A DNA stretch of 64,000 nucleotides from Quillaja saponaria (lineage: Eukaryota > Streptophyta > Magnoliopsida > Fabales > Quillajaceae). The stretch lies in contig CM055605.1 in the NCBI GenBank assembly GCA_029379385.1, forward strand, positions 19,496,950 through 19,560,949, in the 5' to 3' direction. A program made the translations under genes and the position numbers. The first letter of the stretch is position 1. Each line of letters starts with the position of its first letter. The notes under the pieces are model-generated. The model saw only the letters and a list, made by a program, of their open reading frames with translations. It was not told where the DNA came from and ran no database searches. This document shows, piece by piece, positions 35,693 through 46,984 of this stretch.

Positions 35693-38002
35693 CTACTGAT
35701 CGCCTAAATCTGGTTCTACGGCCTCAACCTCCTCGTCCGTGGCACCCTCGTCTTCAAATCCCTCTTCCTTGCCAGCTTCGTCCGTGAGCATCTTCGCCAG
35801 CCTCTCCTCCTCTTCGGCTTCCTCCTCGCCAGGCCACTTTGCCTCAAAAATATCCAAATAGGGGTTATGCTCCTTCATCCATTCCCGACAGTTGACCCAT
35901 CCATTCGCGTACAGACGACCGCCATGGTCATAGATCATTTTTCGACAGATGTCAGAATCTTTGAAATTCTCCATAGCTGTCTGGGCCTCATCTTTAGAAA
36001 CCTCTAGTTTGGCTCTCAGCCTGGCAACCTCATCCTTCAATCGGACCGCCTCGGATTCAATTGCTCGGCAGCGTTCAATTTTTCCTCTTAGGCGATCTAC
36101 CTCCTCGTTCTGCTCACGGCACTTGTCGAGCCACCCTTCCACCTCGGCCCCCAAACGCAGGACTTCAGCTTGCAATGACTCAAATTGCTCCGAAGCAGCT
36201 AGCCCTTCAGCCTCAGCCTTTTCTGCTTGGATTAACCGAGCCTTTAAATTCTCATTTTCTTGAATGGTACTGAGCAGTTTGTCCGTGGAATATTCGGCGT
36301 CCTCCTGGGCTTTCTTCAGCTTTGTGTACAAGGACGCTTGGTATTAGAGGGACTGCAACCAACAATATCACATCAATAACATGCCACAAACATCAAACAT
36401 TACTAGTCATAAAGGTCGTCCTGACCTGAACGCAAGCAGACGGCCCAGTAATAAATGCGTTCTCTAGCAGAAGATCGTCTATCAGAGCTGCGTCCGGGGG
36501 CAAGGTGCTCCCCCTCGTTACGGCATAGGCCGCACTGGGGATATCGCTGATGTAGGCATCCTCCGGGACGCCTAGGAAAATATGTGCCGGAACCTTGGCC
36601 AGCGAAAAGTCGTCTGGTCCGATTTGTTCCCTCGAGGTGGGCCCACCTTTGTTCTCTTGTGCGAGCGACCTGATTTGGAACGAGATGGCATCCCTTGGAG
36701 CGGTCATCTGTAGGGATCGTACTCAAGGGTAACAAGCCCTCTGTGTTCCCTGTCCTGGATTCTTCCTGAGCCCGGGGAATGGAGGATACTTTGGCCATGT
36801 CTTTTTGGGAGGCCGAGCTAGGTTTTGACCTTTGGGCGCTCTCCCACCCTCTTTCATTGGCTTTTTTCCCTTGGAGGTCGAAGCCTTTTCAGCTCTCTCT
36901 CTTAAGGCCTCTAGACGCTGCTTGGTTGCTACCTTCACCTCGGCGGTCTCTTGTTCCTGTGTCAAACCCATATCTGTAAAGCAAGAAATCAAAGGATCAG
37001 TAACAATAAATGATAGATTATTCAATAAAACCACGACGTTAAGCGGTGCGAACCAAAATCCAGCTCGGATAAATCCATCCTCACCAGGATTGGGCCAGAA
37101 GTAAAAAATGTGGTGTCAAAAAGCCCGCCCCTTTGAAACTTCTTGTACACAATGATTTTATGGTATTTTTTCCGCTGTACTAGATTCATCTTTGGAGGTT
37201 TCCTAAGCTTCCACGTTCGTAAAACCCCCCAGTGGTGCAGCAAACTTGTGGGGCGAGAAGCCTCAATGAAGAAGTACCGAGGTTTCCACTCCTTGTTATT
37301 GTCGGGATATCCTTGGTACATGTCGAACTTGGCACAAAAATATATCCACCCCCGACTTGTTCTTAATTTGATGAAGATTCCTGAACACAGTCAAGGATGA
37401 GTGAATCTGCAAAGTGCGACAGATGCCAATGAAAGTTATCAGAAATCGCCATCCGTTAGGAGTGATCTGAGCTGGAGAGATACCGAGGGCGTTCAACACT
37501 TTGATAATAAAATGGTGGAAATGATAGCGAACCCCGACCTTTAGGTATTCCTCATAAAAGCAGAAAGTATTCAGGCGAGAGTGATGCGGGCGATATCCGT
37601 AAAGACCGACATTGTAAATTTTGGCCCCCACTAGTTCAAAATACTGCCTGCACACAAGCTCCAACTTTTGGTCACTTATGACGTTCTCAATGGCATTCAC
37701 AGCGGTGATGTTAGTTTGAGGCTAGAAGATCGCCACATCATCGTCAGATTCTTCATCCTTGTCCTGTTCGGGCGAGAAGCGAGCCAGAGCAGTGGCCTCG
37801 TCTTCATCCTCGAAGTCCCAGACTCGGTGTTTTCTGAGCTGGAGAATGTGGACGGATGATAAGCTAGGGAAGGCAGAAGAACCTTTCTCTTCCCCAGTCG
37901 GTATTTAGGCTCCTCGCCCAGGGGCGTTATGGTGCTATCTGCCGGGTGGCCGTCCGACGTGTCGAAGGGCGAGGCTGATGCAGTATCTCCCTCACTAGAC
38001 AT
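35693..38002 (-). pseudogene. Antisense gene of the Tat gypsy element
   Basis: Opposite in strand to pol and just inside the 3' LTR. The ATG at 38002 starts MSSEGDTASASPFDTSDGHP. A conserved globular region at 37700-37040 includes YFELVGAKIYNVGLYGYRPH, VGVRYHFHHFIIKVL and NGWRFLITFIGICRTL; it resembles the domain catalogued as 'putative gypsy type transposon' (PF04195), from memory. Later exons include a basic region (36900-36990) and a long heptad-rich coiled coil (36330-35960) ending in an acidic tail at 35693. Introns probably separate 36360-36400 and 36980-37020. A frameshift near 37830 and a TAG near 37730 break it. Function of such genes is not established. A host origin is unlikely because it lies within the element. 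Confidence 0.75.
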
Positions 38003-38490
38003 TTTAACTGAACAACGGAATAGATGAAAAGTTTTCAAATTTTAGAGGCTCGTACCTAGCAATGAAGGAATGAGTGCAGAAAGTTTTATCTCCTGAGTAG
38101 TCCAGCTGGTTGAACGCAAATTGGCAGAGCTTCGCTACAGAAATCTCAAGTAAGGCACAAATGTGGGGTCTGTGGAGTCTTATATAGGCCTCTAAGGTTT
38201 GCCTTGCACTCCGCGCCTACAAACCACATCGCCACGTGGCACTGTCACAGTTTCGTCCAATGATAGGGTAAAGCCCGACCCGGTATTCGAATAATTATTA
38301 TACGACCAAATGACATCAAAAAGTTTGACCCAGACCTGCGTGATTTGCCTCTAGTTTTGTACGTGGCTGCTGATGATTTGAGCACCTTTGCTCTTTGCTA
38401 TCGCAGACGCCAGATAAAGTTCGATCCCAGTGGGCGACCTTAGTGATAGTTCTGGGTCGCTTTGATCGGGTCCTTTTTTCATGGGACTAA

Positions 38491-38875
38491 TGTTAATATA
38501 GTATAATGACATCCAATGAGAGCGTGCCATGTGGCGGTTGCCTATTCACTTGCATACTTGAATAGTTCCGATGGCCCGTGCCCGTGCACGTGCTCGTCTA
38601 CTCTATATTTACATGTCATTTTCCTGAGGAAGGTAAGAAAACACAAAAGGTTAAAGTCTTTTTCAAGTTATCTCTCATCTACTTACCATTTACTGAGCTC
38701 TTCCCCTTCTAACTTGCTCATCGGAGGATCTTGGGAGTTCATCTCGGACTCGGCTCCCGTCCTCTATTTTGAAGGACACGAGATCGCAAGGAAGACAGGT
38801 CGCCAGGTAGCCAGGTAGCCAGGTCGCTAAAAGGTCATCCGCAGGCTACTTCAAGTCCATTCATTCACATTAACA
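38491..38875 (+). repeat. 3' LTR of Tat-type gypsy element
   Basis: 385 bp, TG...CA ends (starts TGTTAATATAG, ends CATTAACA), followed by the 5-bp target duplication TCTAG. Its 38535-38630 section, which has GCCCGTGCCCGTGCACGTGC, is absent from the 5' LTR. The preceding tract is only weakly purine-rich. Confidence 0.9.
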
Positions 38876-38880
38876 TCTAG

Positions 38881-39573
38881 TATCCTCTTCAGAATTCTTT
38901 ATATTCATTTTCCATTTGCGACCATCTGGACCGTTGATTGTAGCAACATCAGATAGCTCATGGCCAAAGTCTTTAACAAATTGTTGAAGAATTCTCCGCC
39001 AAAATTATATCAAAAGAACAACTTGCTTTTGTTATTTCCATATATAAGGATTCAAAACAGAAATCCATAGAGCAAATTATAGAAGATATGCTTTGGACGA
39101 CTTAGATTGTTTAATATTTACTCCAAGGTTTTTTCCAAATTCAGAAATTATGAGTCACCTAATTAAATACCATTTTGCATAAATCAAATTGATAAAAATA
39201 GTAAGGGAAAAAAGAAAAGCTTCTATTAACTACTCATAACTCATAACAAAGCACAAAACTTTTATGAGTTTTATGGCTCTCACGTAGAAGAATCTTTCAT
39301 AATTATTTTCCAATCAGTTCCAAATTTCCAATGGCTGTTGCATTCTCAAAAAGATGAAGTAGAACAACAGAGAAGAATACTAGAAGAAGAAAAATCATAC
39401 TCATTTCCCAGTAACCAAACAGTAATGGATTTACTTTACATTACCAGTTTCTTTTCTTCAATGTTATAGAGAAAAATGATCTTGAAAAAAAAGTTGGGTA
39501 CACTTGGTGGAGCAAGCAATGCCTAGCTATTGCTTCTGCTGGAACTCTTTCTGTTCTGGTGAAACTTGGACAT
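38881..39573 (-). pseudogene. Duplicate of the four-B3 gene, 5' part
   Basis: Continues the B3 duplicate across the gypsy insertion. The rest of exon 2 lies at 38881-38995 (ILQQFVKDFGHELSDVATI), but its splice acceptor CAG has become CGG. Exon 1 lies at 39445-39573, exactly the 129-bp length of the intact gene's exon 1, starting MSKFHQNRKSSSRSNS, with an in-frame TAG directly after. The flank to 39788 still matches 14174-14400. Confidence 0.9.
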
Positions 39574-39787
39574 GGCTAGCCTTCGGCCCTTCCATCTCCT
39601 TTTGGACTTTCCAATGTAAAAGTTGACCACTTTTTGACGATAGAAATCACACTCTTTAATAACGTTACAAAGAGAATATATATCAGTGTTTACAATATTT
39701 AATATATTTTAATTAATTACACTTTTGGCCATACAGTTTAATTCTGATTCCAATTTCACCTTATATTTTAAATATGTAATTAGCTTC

Positions 39788-40129
39788 TTTTTTATTTTTT
39801 TTTATTTTTATTTTTACTAATAAGTAATTCATTGAAGAGAAAAAGAGGAAACAAAGACTCCAAGGGAGCAAATCTCGGGCATACAATTAATTGCATTCCC
39901 ATAAGTTAAAATAAGAGAAGCCCATTGAGCTAGATAAAAGGCAGTAGAATTAGAATCATGATTCACCCTCTTAGCTACCCAAGCACTAACTAAAAAAAAA
40001 AAGACAATAGAGCATCTTGAATGGCATCTTCAATCTCCCAATCTGGGCAATAATTTGAGTTGTTTAAAACAGAGATGACATTTAAGTTGTCACTTTTCAA
40101 AATGGCATGAGTTAAACTTGTATTGCTAT
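39788..40129 (-). pseudogene. LINE 3' end: RNase H domain end and poly-A tail
   Basis: On the minus strand the sequence codes for the end of a plant-type RNase H domain (ILKSDNLNVISVLNNSNYC; later HDSNSTAFYLAQWASL) and then runs into an A-rich tail at about 39790-39820. This is the 3' end of a non-LTR retrotransposon whose more 5' parts lie at 41250-41486 and 46985-47620. An A-run near 39990 causes a frameshift. The LINE inserted in the 5' flank of the B3 duplicate. Confidence 0.8.
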
Positions 40130-41249
40130 TAAGGGTGAGCATACAAACTACCCCAACCAAAAAACCGATCTAAACCGATCGATATGGCCCGACACCGACC
40201 TAACCCGTCTTCCATATTAATTTAGACTGTTTGGATTTTTGATAAATTTTAGGGTGGGTCAATTTTTCTGGTCTAAAAAAAATGACAAGTCAATTAACTG
40301 ACTTGACCGAAAACTACATCTATAATTTTTTTTATTTTTTATTTACACATGTGCTATAATAACCAATCATAAGTAAAGCCTAACAGCCCAATAACCCATA
40401 TGAGCCCATAACCTAATTTAAATTAACCTAAATGAGTTAGCCTACCCTTGACCCCCACATTATTTTCATTCTCTTTTTGTTTTAGCTGCTACAAAGAGAG
40501 ACAAGTCAGAGAGCTCTCTCATCTCCCAACTTCTATCATTCTTCCATTTGCATTTTTTTTTTTTTTTTTTTTTGTCTCTTTGATTCTTCTCTTCAAGTTA
40601 TGGCTAAAAAGCTCTCCCTTTTGCAGATTCTAACTCTTTTGTTGAAAATTTTAATTTCTTAACGCTAAGCCTTGATTTACTAGTTAGTCAATAGTTGTGA
40701 TTCTCGTATAGCAATTGAAGGATTGTAAAAGCATTTGGATACAAGGAGTTAGGAATTTTTATCTATGAATTTGAGGCTTGCTGATGGCGTTTCCAGATCT
40801 GCTTGCATGTGGGCAGTATTTATGTTTTCTTCATCCCTCCACTTTCGATTGTTCATAACTTTTTAGTTTTGGAATAATTTATTTAGATTAGTGTTGGTTA
40901 TGTTCCGTTTATTCAAATATAATGTTGTTTTATTATTCAATTAATGAATTTTGTGTTATTTTTTTGAAATCCAAACTGTAATTAGTGAGTTAGGATTATC
41001 AAGCAATTGATTTCATCAAAATTTTGTAGTCTTATGAGAAATAATCTGTATTCTTCAATTGAATTTTTTTTGGGTGGAATTAATGACCGAACAACCGACC
41101 AAAACTGAAAGATTATGCGACGGTTGACAAAATTCAGAAACCGACTAATTCGGTTGATCAGGCGAGTATCAGATTTGAAAAACCAACAGAGGTAGGTTAG
41201 TGGGCAAAATGCCCAAAACCGACTAGACCCGACCGTTTGCTCAGCCCTA
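40130..41249. mobile_element. Non-autonomous hAT-like element inside the LINE
   Basis: Ends are imperfect inverted repeats (TAAGGGTGAGCATAC; inward from the right, TAGGGCTGAGCAAAC). The 8-bp flanks are ATTGCTAT (40122-40129) and ATTGCTGT (41250-41257), one difference. Subterminal CGACC/GGTCGG words recur, as in the hAT at 18230. There is no transposase. LINE RNase H sequence resumes on the other side, confirming the insertion. Confidence 0.85.
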
Positions 41250-41486
41250 ATTGCTGTGGAGAGTTGAAGTAGTAAGCTTACAAGCTTCAGGCTCAATAAT
41301 GGAGGGGATGGTGGAACTGACTCTAGCAGTGATTGTAAAGCATGGTTGTCCATTATGATCTCTAGCTATGGCTGCAATCCAAGCACAAGAATCACATATC
41401 ACAGCAGCAAAATTCACTTTGATCCAACTATCCAGTGGATGAGTCTAGTGAGTGAGCAAAGTTTCGTTATGACAGGAGTAGAAAAG
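41250..41486 (-). pseudogene. LINE RNase H domain, middle piece
   Basis: The minus-strand frame reads WIKVNFAAVICDSCAWIAAI then ARDHNGQPC, a plant LINE RNase H start with one upstream stop. It is flanked on one side by the hAT element and on the other by the inverted-LTR insertion at 41487. 41482-41486 (AAAAG) is the target duplication of the latter. Confidence 0.82.
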
Positions 41487-44400
41487 TGTCACACCCTCAT
41501 GGAGGAATGACTGGCCGAAGGAATAGATAACCAAATCTCTGTAACCCTCACTTTGCCTTAACTGAACATATGTGACTCTTAACTAAAACAATAAATAAAG
41601 ACAAATTTTATAAGACAAGAGTTAACTGTAAAAATTTGTCTACTGAAACAAATAATAATTGTTGAAAATTTTAACAGAGGCTACCAACAATATGGAAACT
41701 TTTTTTTTTTTTTTCACAACAATGATGCAAAGATAATAAGGAGCTCTACTCCATCCATAACATAAACAAAACAAATAACTAGACTATTACATTATACAAA
41801 ATTAGACACCCACAGTTCTAGTATGACTGCAAACTGTTATCCTTTGACTTCAAGATTGAAATTTCAAAAAGTTACCTTGCCGCCAAACATTCGGCAAGTC
41901 CGGTATCAATAATTATTGTCCAGTGCAATCTTGTTCCTAAAAAAAATCAATAAAGAGAGGGATGAGTCATAAGGACTCAGTGAGTGGAAAAATGTACTCA
42001 AATGGTACTAGCATCACTCAACACAAGTATATACTATATTTAGTCAATTGATATCATGTAACAATGTCCATGCATTGATTCAAAATACATGTAAATATTT
42101 GTAATCGTCATAAATTCACAACTTGCATGATTCATAGGATAACAAATTAATCAAAACAACCATAGTATACAAAGCAAACAAAGGGCCAACGAGTAACTTG
42201 GTCCGCACAACCGTAATAAACTTTTACAAACATTTATCAGAATCAGAATATCTCAAAATTCAAATCAACATATTATATGTGCACTTGGATCTCAGTTTTG
42301 GAAATAAAAGTCATTTTTCAGAAATTTTTTTAATTTGTTAGCCCTTATCAACCACAAACAATTTCAAACAAGCTTGTTTCAAATAACTCACTAAAACATT
42401 GTACTTGCACATTTATTTAAATACACATACAATTACACATAATAATCTAGCTCCCAAAGGCAACAATTAACCACTCACCTTTAACCGATTTCATTCGTCA
42501 CTTATACTTGCATTCACGCGTCTCATCATGTCCACATTAGGGTCCAAAACTGAAATTTATATTCCCAAATAATATTTAGTTCATAAACGTTATTAATATA
42601 ATCTTTTAATTACTTAGCTTATTTATTAAGTTATATAGATTTCTTTATGAAAGTTTTCTATTAAGCCATTACATGTCCAATCTTGGAGTTTGGACCAGTG
42701 TTCACTCTAATAGTCATATTTTCATTTAGAAAATTCCTAATATAGTTTCATAAAATTTATTAAATACTAGACACATGTAGCTTTATAATGGTATATCATT
42801 TGTAATTTTTAGATTTGTATATCAATACAGTTTATTCTTTCAAGTTGCATTAGATTTTGAAAAACGCAGGATTTTAGAAGCACTGATCTTACCTTAGTTA
42901 ATTGAACATAACTTTCTCTAAGAAAAATGAAATACAATTCTATTTATTGAATTTATTAATAGACAAGTATATCTTTCTAGATATGCATCATATGTATTAT
43001 TTGGATGTGTCTATTAGTACAGTTAATTATTTGAAGTTTACTCATTTTATCAATCATTTAATCCCTTACTCTTCCTAATGTTTTCAAGCTCTAACTTCTC
43101 CTCCTAAAGTCCATAAATTCCAAATCTTAATCAACTACCAAATGATAAGAGTTATAATTCAAGAGAAAAATACTATTTTAATTAATAAAATTCACATGGC
43201 ACAACTTTTACATATATTCACATTTCAATTCTCCTAAGCATTTTATAAAAAAGTTCATGATTCCTAAATCTTACATATAACCTCTAACCTTTCTTTTTTG
43301 AAACTAATTGCTCTTGACTATTTATCGAACATCTGAAAAAGGTATTTATTTTTCTTGAAGGTGTGCGTATGTATATTTGTACATCCACTGAGAAATTCTA
43401 CACTAGCTATCCAAACCACTTTCCCAAGCTAATATATACAATCCTATACTACCTTTTTTTAATAATTACATACACTACTATATATATATATATATATTCA
43501 TTGTTGTTAGCTCTTGGTTCATGATTTCAACTCTTTTACGTTGTATAATCAAACCCATAATAACTTATTATAATTGAATTCCCACAATTCACTTAGCCAG
43601 AAAATCATTTCCCAGGTCCATATAAGGCTCACGACATTAAGGATTTTTTTCTACCCTTTTCACACCCTTGCTGCTGTGACCTTAAGAAGCCACAACTAAG
43701 AAAAAAAAAAAACCACGTTGTAACACTTCTCATAGTTGTAACACTTCATAGCTCTTACCTTAACTTTAGGAAATAAAATAAAATAAAGGAGGCTAGGGTG
43801 GCTGTGCACAGACAGAACATGGCAGTCTTCAGCTACTCATAAACTCGGCTGAAATAGCAAGGAAATCACAAGAATATAGGCATAGCAAAGAAGAATGGCA
43901 GCTACCATCAACCTATCCATTTAACAACTCCAAACTTCACCCACTCACATTCCAAAAGCCTTCAAACCAAGAGGATAAGATCATTTCCCAACGATGTTGA
44001 ATTGGATATAAGCAACATGGAGGTCACGATCAAGAAAGGGAGGTAGTTTTCCACGACTGAAATGTAGATCTTGTAGGCTTTCATGGACAACAGCATAAAC
44101 ACGACAAGGGAAGGATAGAAAACTAAAGAGGAAATGGAAATCAGCAGTAACCAACCAGATGAAGATTTACTGCCAAGTTGAAGACGACAAGGAAGGAAGC
44201 AATAGAGCATGGCCAAAAGGGGTGAAGTAAAATTTTCAGTTACAAGGGCAGAACCATGGCTGAACAGATAAAATTTGTGGAAATGAAGTATATGGCAAAG
44301 GAAAGAATGAAGTTCGTTGCTATGGGGAAGCATACAGTAGAATTCAAGAAGACTAAAACAAAAGAGCTGGGAGTTACCACTAGCTACAATCAACAAGATT

Positions 44401-45330
44401 GGAAGAAAAGATGCCAACGTGTTGCACTAAGGCAGTTGCTCCCATGCTCACAAACTCCGTTTAAGCATGGTCACGCCACAAAAGAGAAAACCACCGCCAA
44501 GCACCATCCAAAACAAGGCTCCATCTCCTCGGCAGTGACTGATCCTTCAAGCAAACTACCCCCCCTCTAACTCCACACACACTCACAATTCAAGACTCGA
44601 GATCGTATTGCCCAAAATAACCAAAACAAGAGAAAGGATTGAAGAGTTATCGGCCAGCAGCTAAGCTCCCAAACGTAGAGCAAAAGAACTAGACAAGGAT
44701 AAGTCGGCTAGCAAGAAAAAAATGGAGAAGATAACAAAATAAGGAGATAAAGCAAGAAAGATAACAACCAAGAAAACTAATTTAATTTAAATTAAAGTCA
44801 AAGTCAATATATATATATATATATGACATCTCTCCTTCGTAAGTATATATATATATATATATATATAGTTGCATATTAATTATTTGTTTAAAATAATTTA
44901 TAGTATTCATCAGTTTATTTATTATTTATAACTCAAATTACATACCAAATTTTTAAACGTGCACATCGATACTGGGTTATCACATATATTTACTTACTAG
45001 TTCATGAATGTATGGTCCACAATTATTTTTGGTTGTATATATATATATATGTATATATACTACTTTATTATGTTTATCTATTTGTTTCCTTTATCAATAA
45101 AATTACATGAGATGAAATTAAAATTTAAAGTTTTAATTTAATTGGACACACTTATACCATTTATTTACTTCAAAGAGTTGCATTCATTCCTTTTTTTTTT
45201 TCCACCGATGAATTATGCAAAATTGTTCAATTACACTGTTACTTATTTATTTTGTTTATTTTTATAACTAGAATTTACACATTAAGTCTAAAGCTTGACT
45301 TTACATTATCGGGTTGTAAAAATTATGACA
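41487..45330 (-). repeat. Gypsy 3' LTR, minus orientation, 3.8 kb
   Basis: On the minus strand the LTR starts TGTCATAATT at 45330, immediately after a polypurine tract (45331-45343), and ends GGGTGTGACA at 41487, followed by target duplication AAAAG. The first 1.3 kb from the 41487 side matches the LTR at 37-870, which has a primer site. Short open frames at 43962-44570 lie inside the LTR and have no recognised domain. (TA)n tracts occur at 43478-43497 and 44814-44868. Confidence 0.7.
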
Positions 45331-45343
45331 ATCTCCTTCCCTT
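45331..45343 (-). other. Polypurine tract of gypsy element
   Basis: On the minus strand this is AAGGGAAGGAGAT, directly before the LTR start at 45330. The next bases upstream resemble the stretch that usually precedes the 3' LTR in Tekay/Del-type elements. Confidence 0.7.
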
Positions 45344-45454
45344 AAAAGAAATTTGTCTCGAATTTCAATAAAAAATGTGACAGAGAGCAATTGTTTACCT
45401 CAATCGGATGTATATATTACTGCTTCATGTAACTCCAGTTTTCCCCACACATTG

Positions 45455-46984
45455 CTACATGTGTTTAGTATTTAATAAATTTTACGAAACTAGATTTTGA
45501 ATTTTCTAAATGAATATATGACTATTAGAGTGAACACTAGTCTAAACCCCAAGTTTGGACAGTTTTGGCATTTCTAACTCACTAGTATTTTTTTTATTTT
45601 TTTCTAATAATGTCTTTCTACTCTATGCATTGTCAAAACATCTAAAATGTCTCTTCATTATCAACCCTACAACATAAAGTACAATTCATACTACTTGATA
45701 TATAATGGCTTAATAGAAACTTTCATAAAGAAACTTATATAAGTTAATATATAAGCTTAGTAATTAAAAGATTATATCAATAATGTTTATGAATTGAGTA
45801 TTATTTGGGAATATAAATTTCAGTTTCGAATCCTAATGTGGATATGATGAGATGCGTGAACGCAAGTGTAAATGACAAATGAAATCAGTTAAAGGTGAGT
45901 AGTAAATTATTGCCTTTGGGGGCTAAATTATTATGTGTAATTGTATGTGTATTTAAATAAATGTGCAAGTATGATGTTTTAGTGAGTTATTTAAATCAAG
46001 CTTGTTTGAAATTGTTTGTGGTTGATAAGGACCAACAAATTGAAATTTTCTAAGAAATTATTTTTATTTCCGGAACTGAGATCCAAGTGCACCTAGGATA
46101 TATTGATTTGAATTCTGAGATATTCTGATTGTGATAAATGTTTTTAAAAGTTTGAGTGCTTAGCCCCGGTGGGATGAACTATACGAAGATTAATTATTGT
46201 GCGGGCACATAAATGCCAGATGGGGGGTTAATACTATTATGCGGGGCTGAGTTACTCGTTGGCCCTTTGTTTGCTTTGTATACTATGATTACTTTGATTA
46301 ATTTGTTATCCTGTGAATCATGCAAGTTATGAACTTATAACGATTACAAATATATACATGTATTTTAAATTAAGGCATATACATTGTTACATGATATCAA
46401 TTGACTAAATATAGTATATATTTTTGTTGGGTGATGTTAGCACCCTTTGGGTATGCTTTTCCACTCACTGAGTCCTTAGGACTCATCCCTCTTTTTATTA
46501 TTTTTTTTAGGAACAAGATTGCACTGGACAACAATTATTGATACCGGACTTGTCGAATGTTTGGCAGCAAGGTAACTTTTCAGAATTTTAATCTTGAAGT
46601 CAAAGGATAACAGTTTGCAGTTACACTAGAAATGTGGGTGTCTAATTTTGTGTGATGTAATAGTCTAGTTATTTGTTTTGTTTATATTGTGAATGAAGTA
46701 GAGCTCCTTATTGTCTTTGCATCGTTGGTGTGAAAAAAAAAAAGAAAAAAAAATAGGTGCACTTGTTGTGTTTTGAGGCATATTATATATTGTAGGGAGT
46801 CTCTGCCAAAATTTTCAACAATTATTACTTTTTTCAGTAAACAAGTTTTTACAGTTAACTATTGTCTTATAAAATTTGTCTTTATTTATTATTTTAGTTA
46901 AGAGTCACTTGTGGTAAAGTCAAGATTACAGAGGTTTGATTATCCAATCTTCTAGTCAGTCATGTCTCTATGAGGGGTGTGACA
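45455..46984 (+). repeat. Inverted partial gypsy LTR (U5 side)
   Basis: Plus-strand copy of the LTR sequence found in minus orientation at 41487-42782, ending GGTGTGACA. Homology stops at about 45455. About 130 bp at 45565-45705 has no match in the left arm. It keeps the GCGGGGCTGAGTTACTCGTT word at 46241-46260 that the left arm has partly lost. Confidence 0.75.

Larger units (their letters stand above)
29082..38875 (+). mobile_element. Tat-lineage Ty3/gypsy retrotransposon, 9.8 kb, inserted in B3 pseudogene
   Basis: A structurally whole but mutated element: 5' LTR, primer site, gag, protease, RT, RNase H, a second RNase H-like domain, integrase, a six-copy tandem repeat, an antisense gene, and 3' LTR, with a 5-bp target duplication. 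Two RNase H domains and an antisense gene next to the 3' LTR are hallmarks of the Tat branch (for example Retand-like elements). It split exon 2 of the B3 duplicate, so it is younger than that duplication. Confidence 0.92.
41487..46984. mobile_element. LTR-type insertion with inverted terminal LTR sequence, 5.5 kb
   Basis: Starts TGTCACACC and ends GGTGTGACA, with 5-bp direct repeats AAAAG at 41482-41486 and 46985-46989. Removing it rejoins the LINE reading frame exactly. The left arm is a minus-oriented LTR. The right arm (45455-46984) is the U5-side portion of the same LTR family in the opposite orientation. Only about 120 bp of internal sequence, including the polypurine tract, remain between them. 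It contains no pol. Confidence 0.75.

Noticed and set aside
35693..36331. Host coiled-coil gene
   Set aside because: Inside the gypsy element between pol and 3' LTR, as in other Tat antisense genes.
43962..44570. Overlapping open frames on both strands (151 and 104 codons)
   Set aside because: They fall within the long gypsy LTR, have no domain and overlap antisense to each other.
41487..46984. DNA transposon with long terminal inverted repeats
   Set aside because: TG...CA ends, 5-bp duplication, a polypurine tract and a relative with a primer site (22-37) all indicate LTR and integrase origin.
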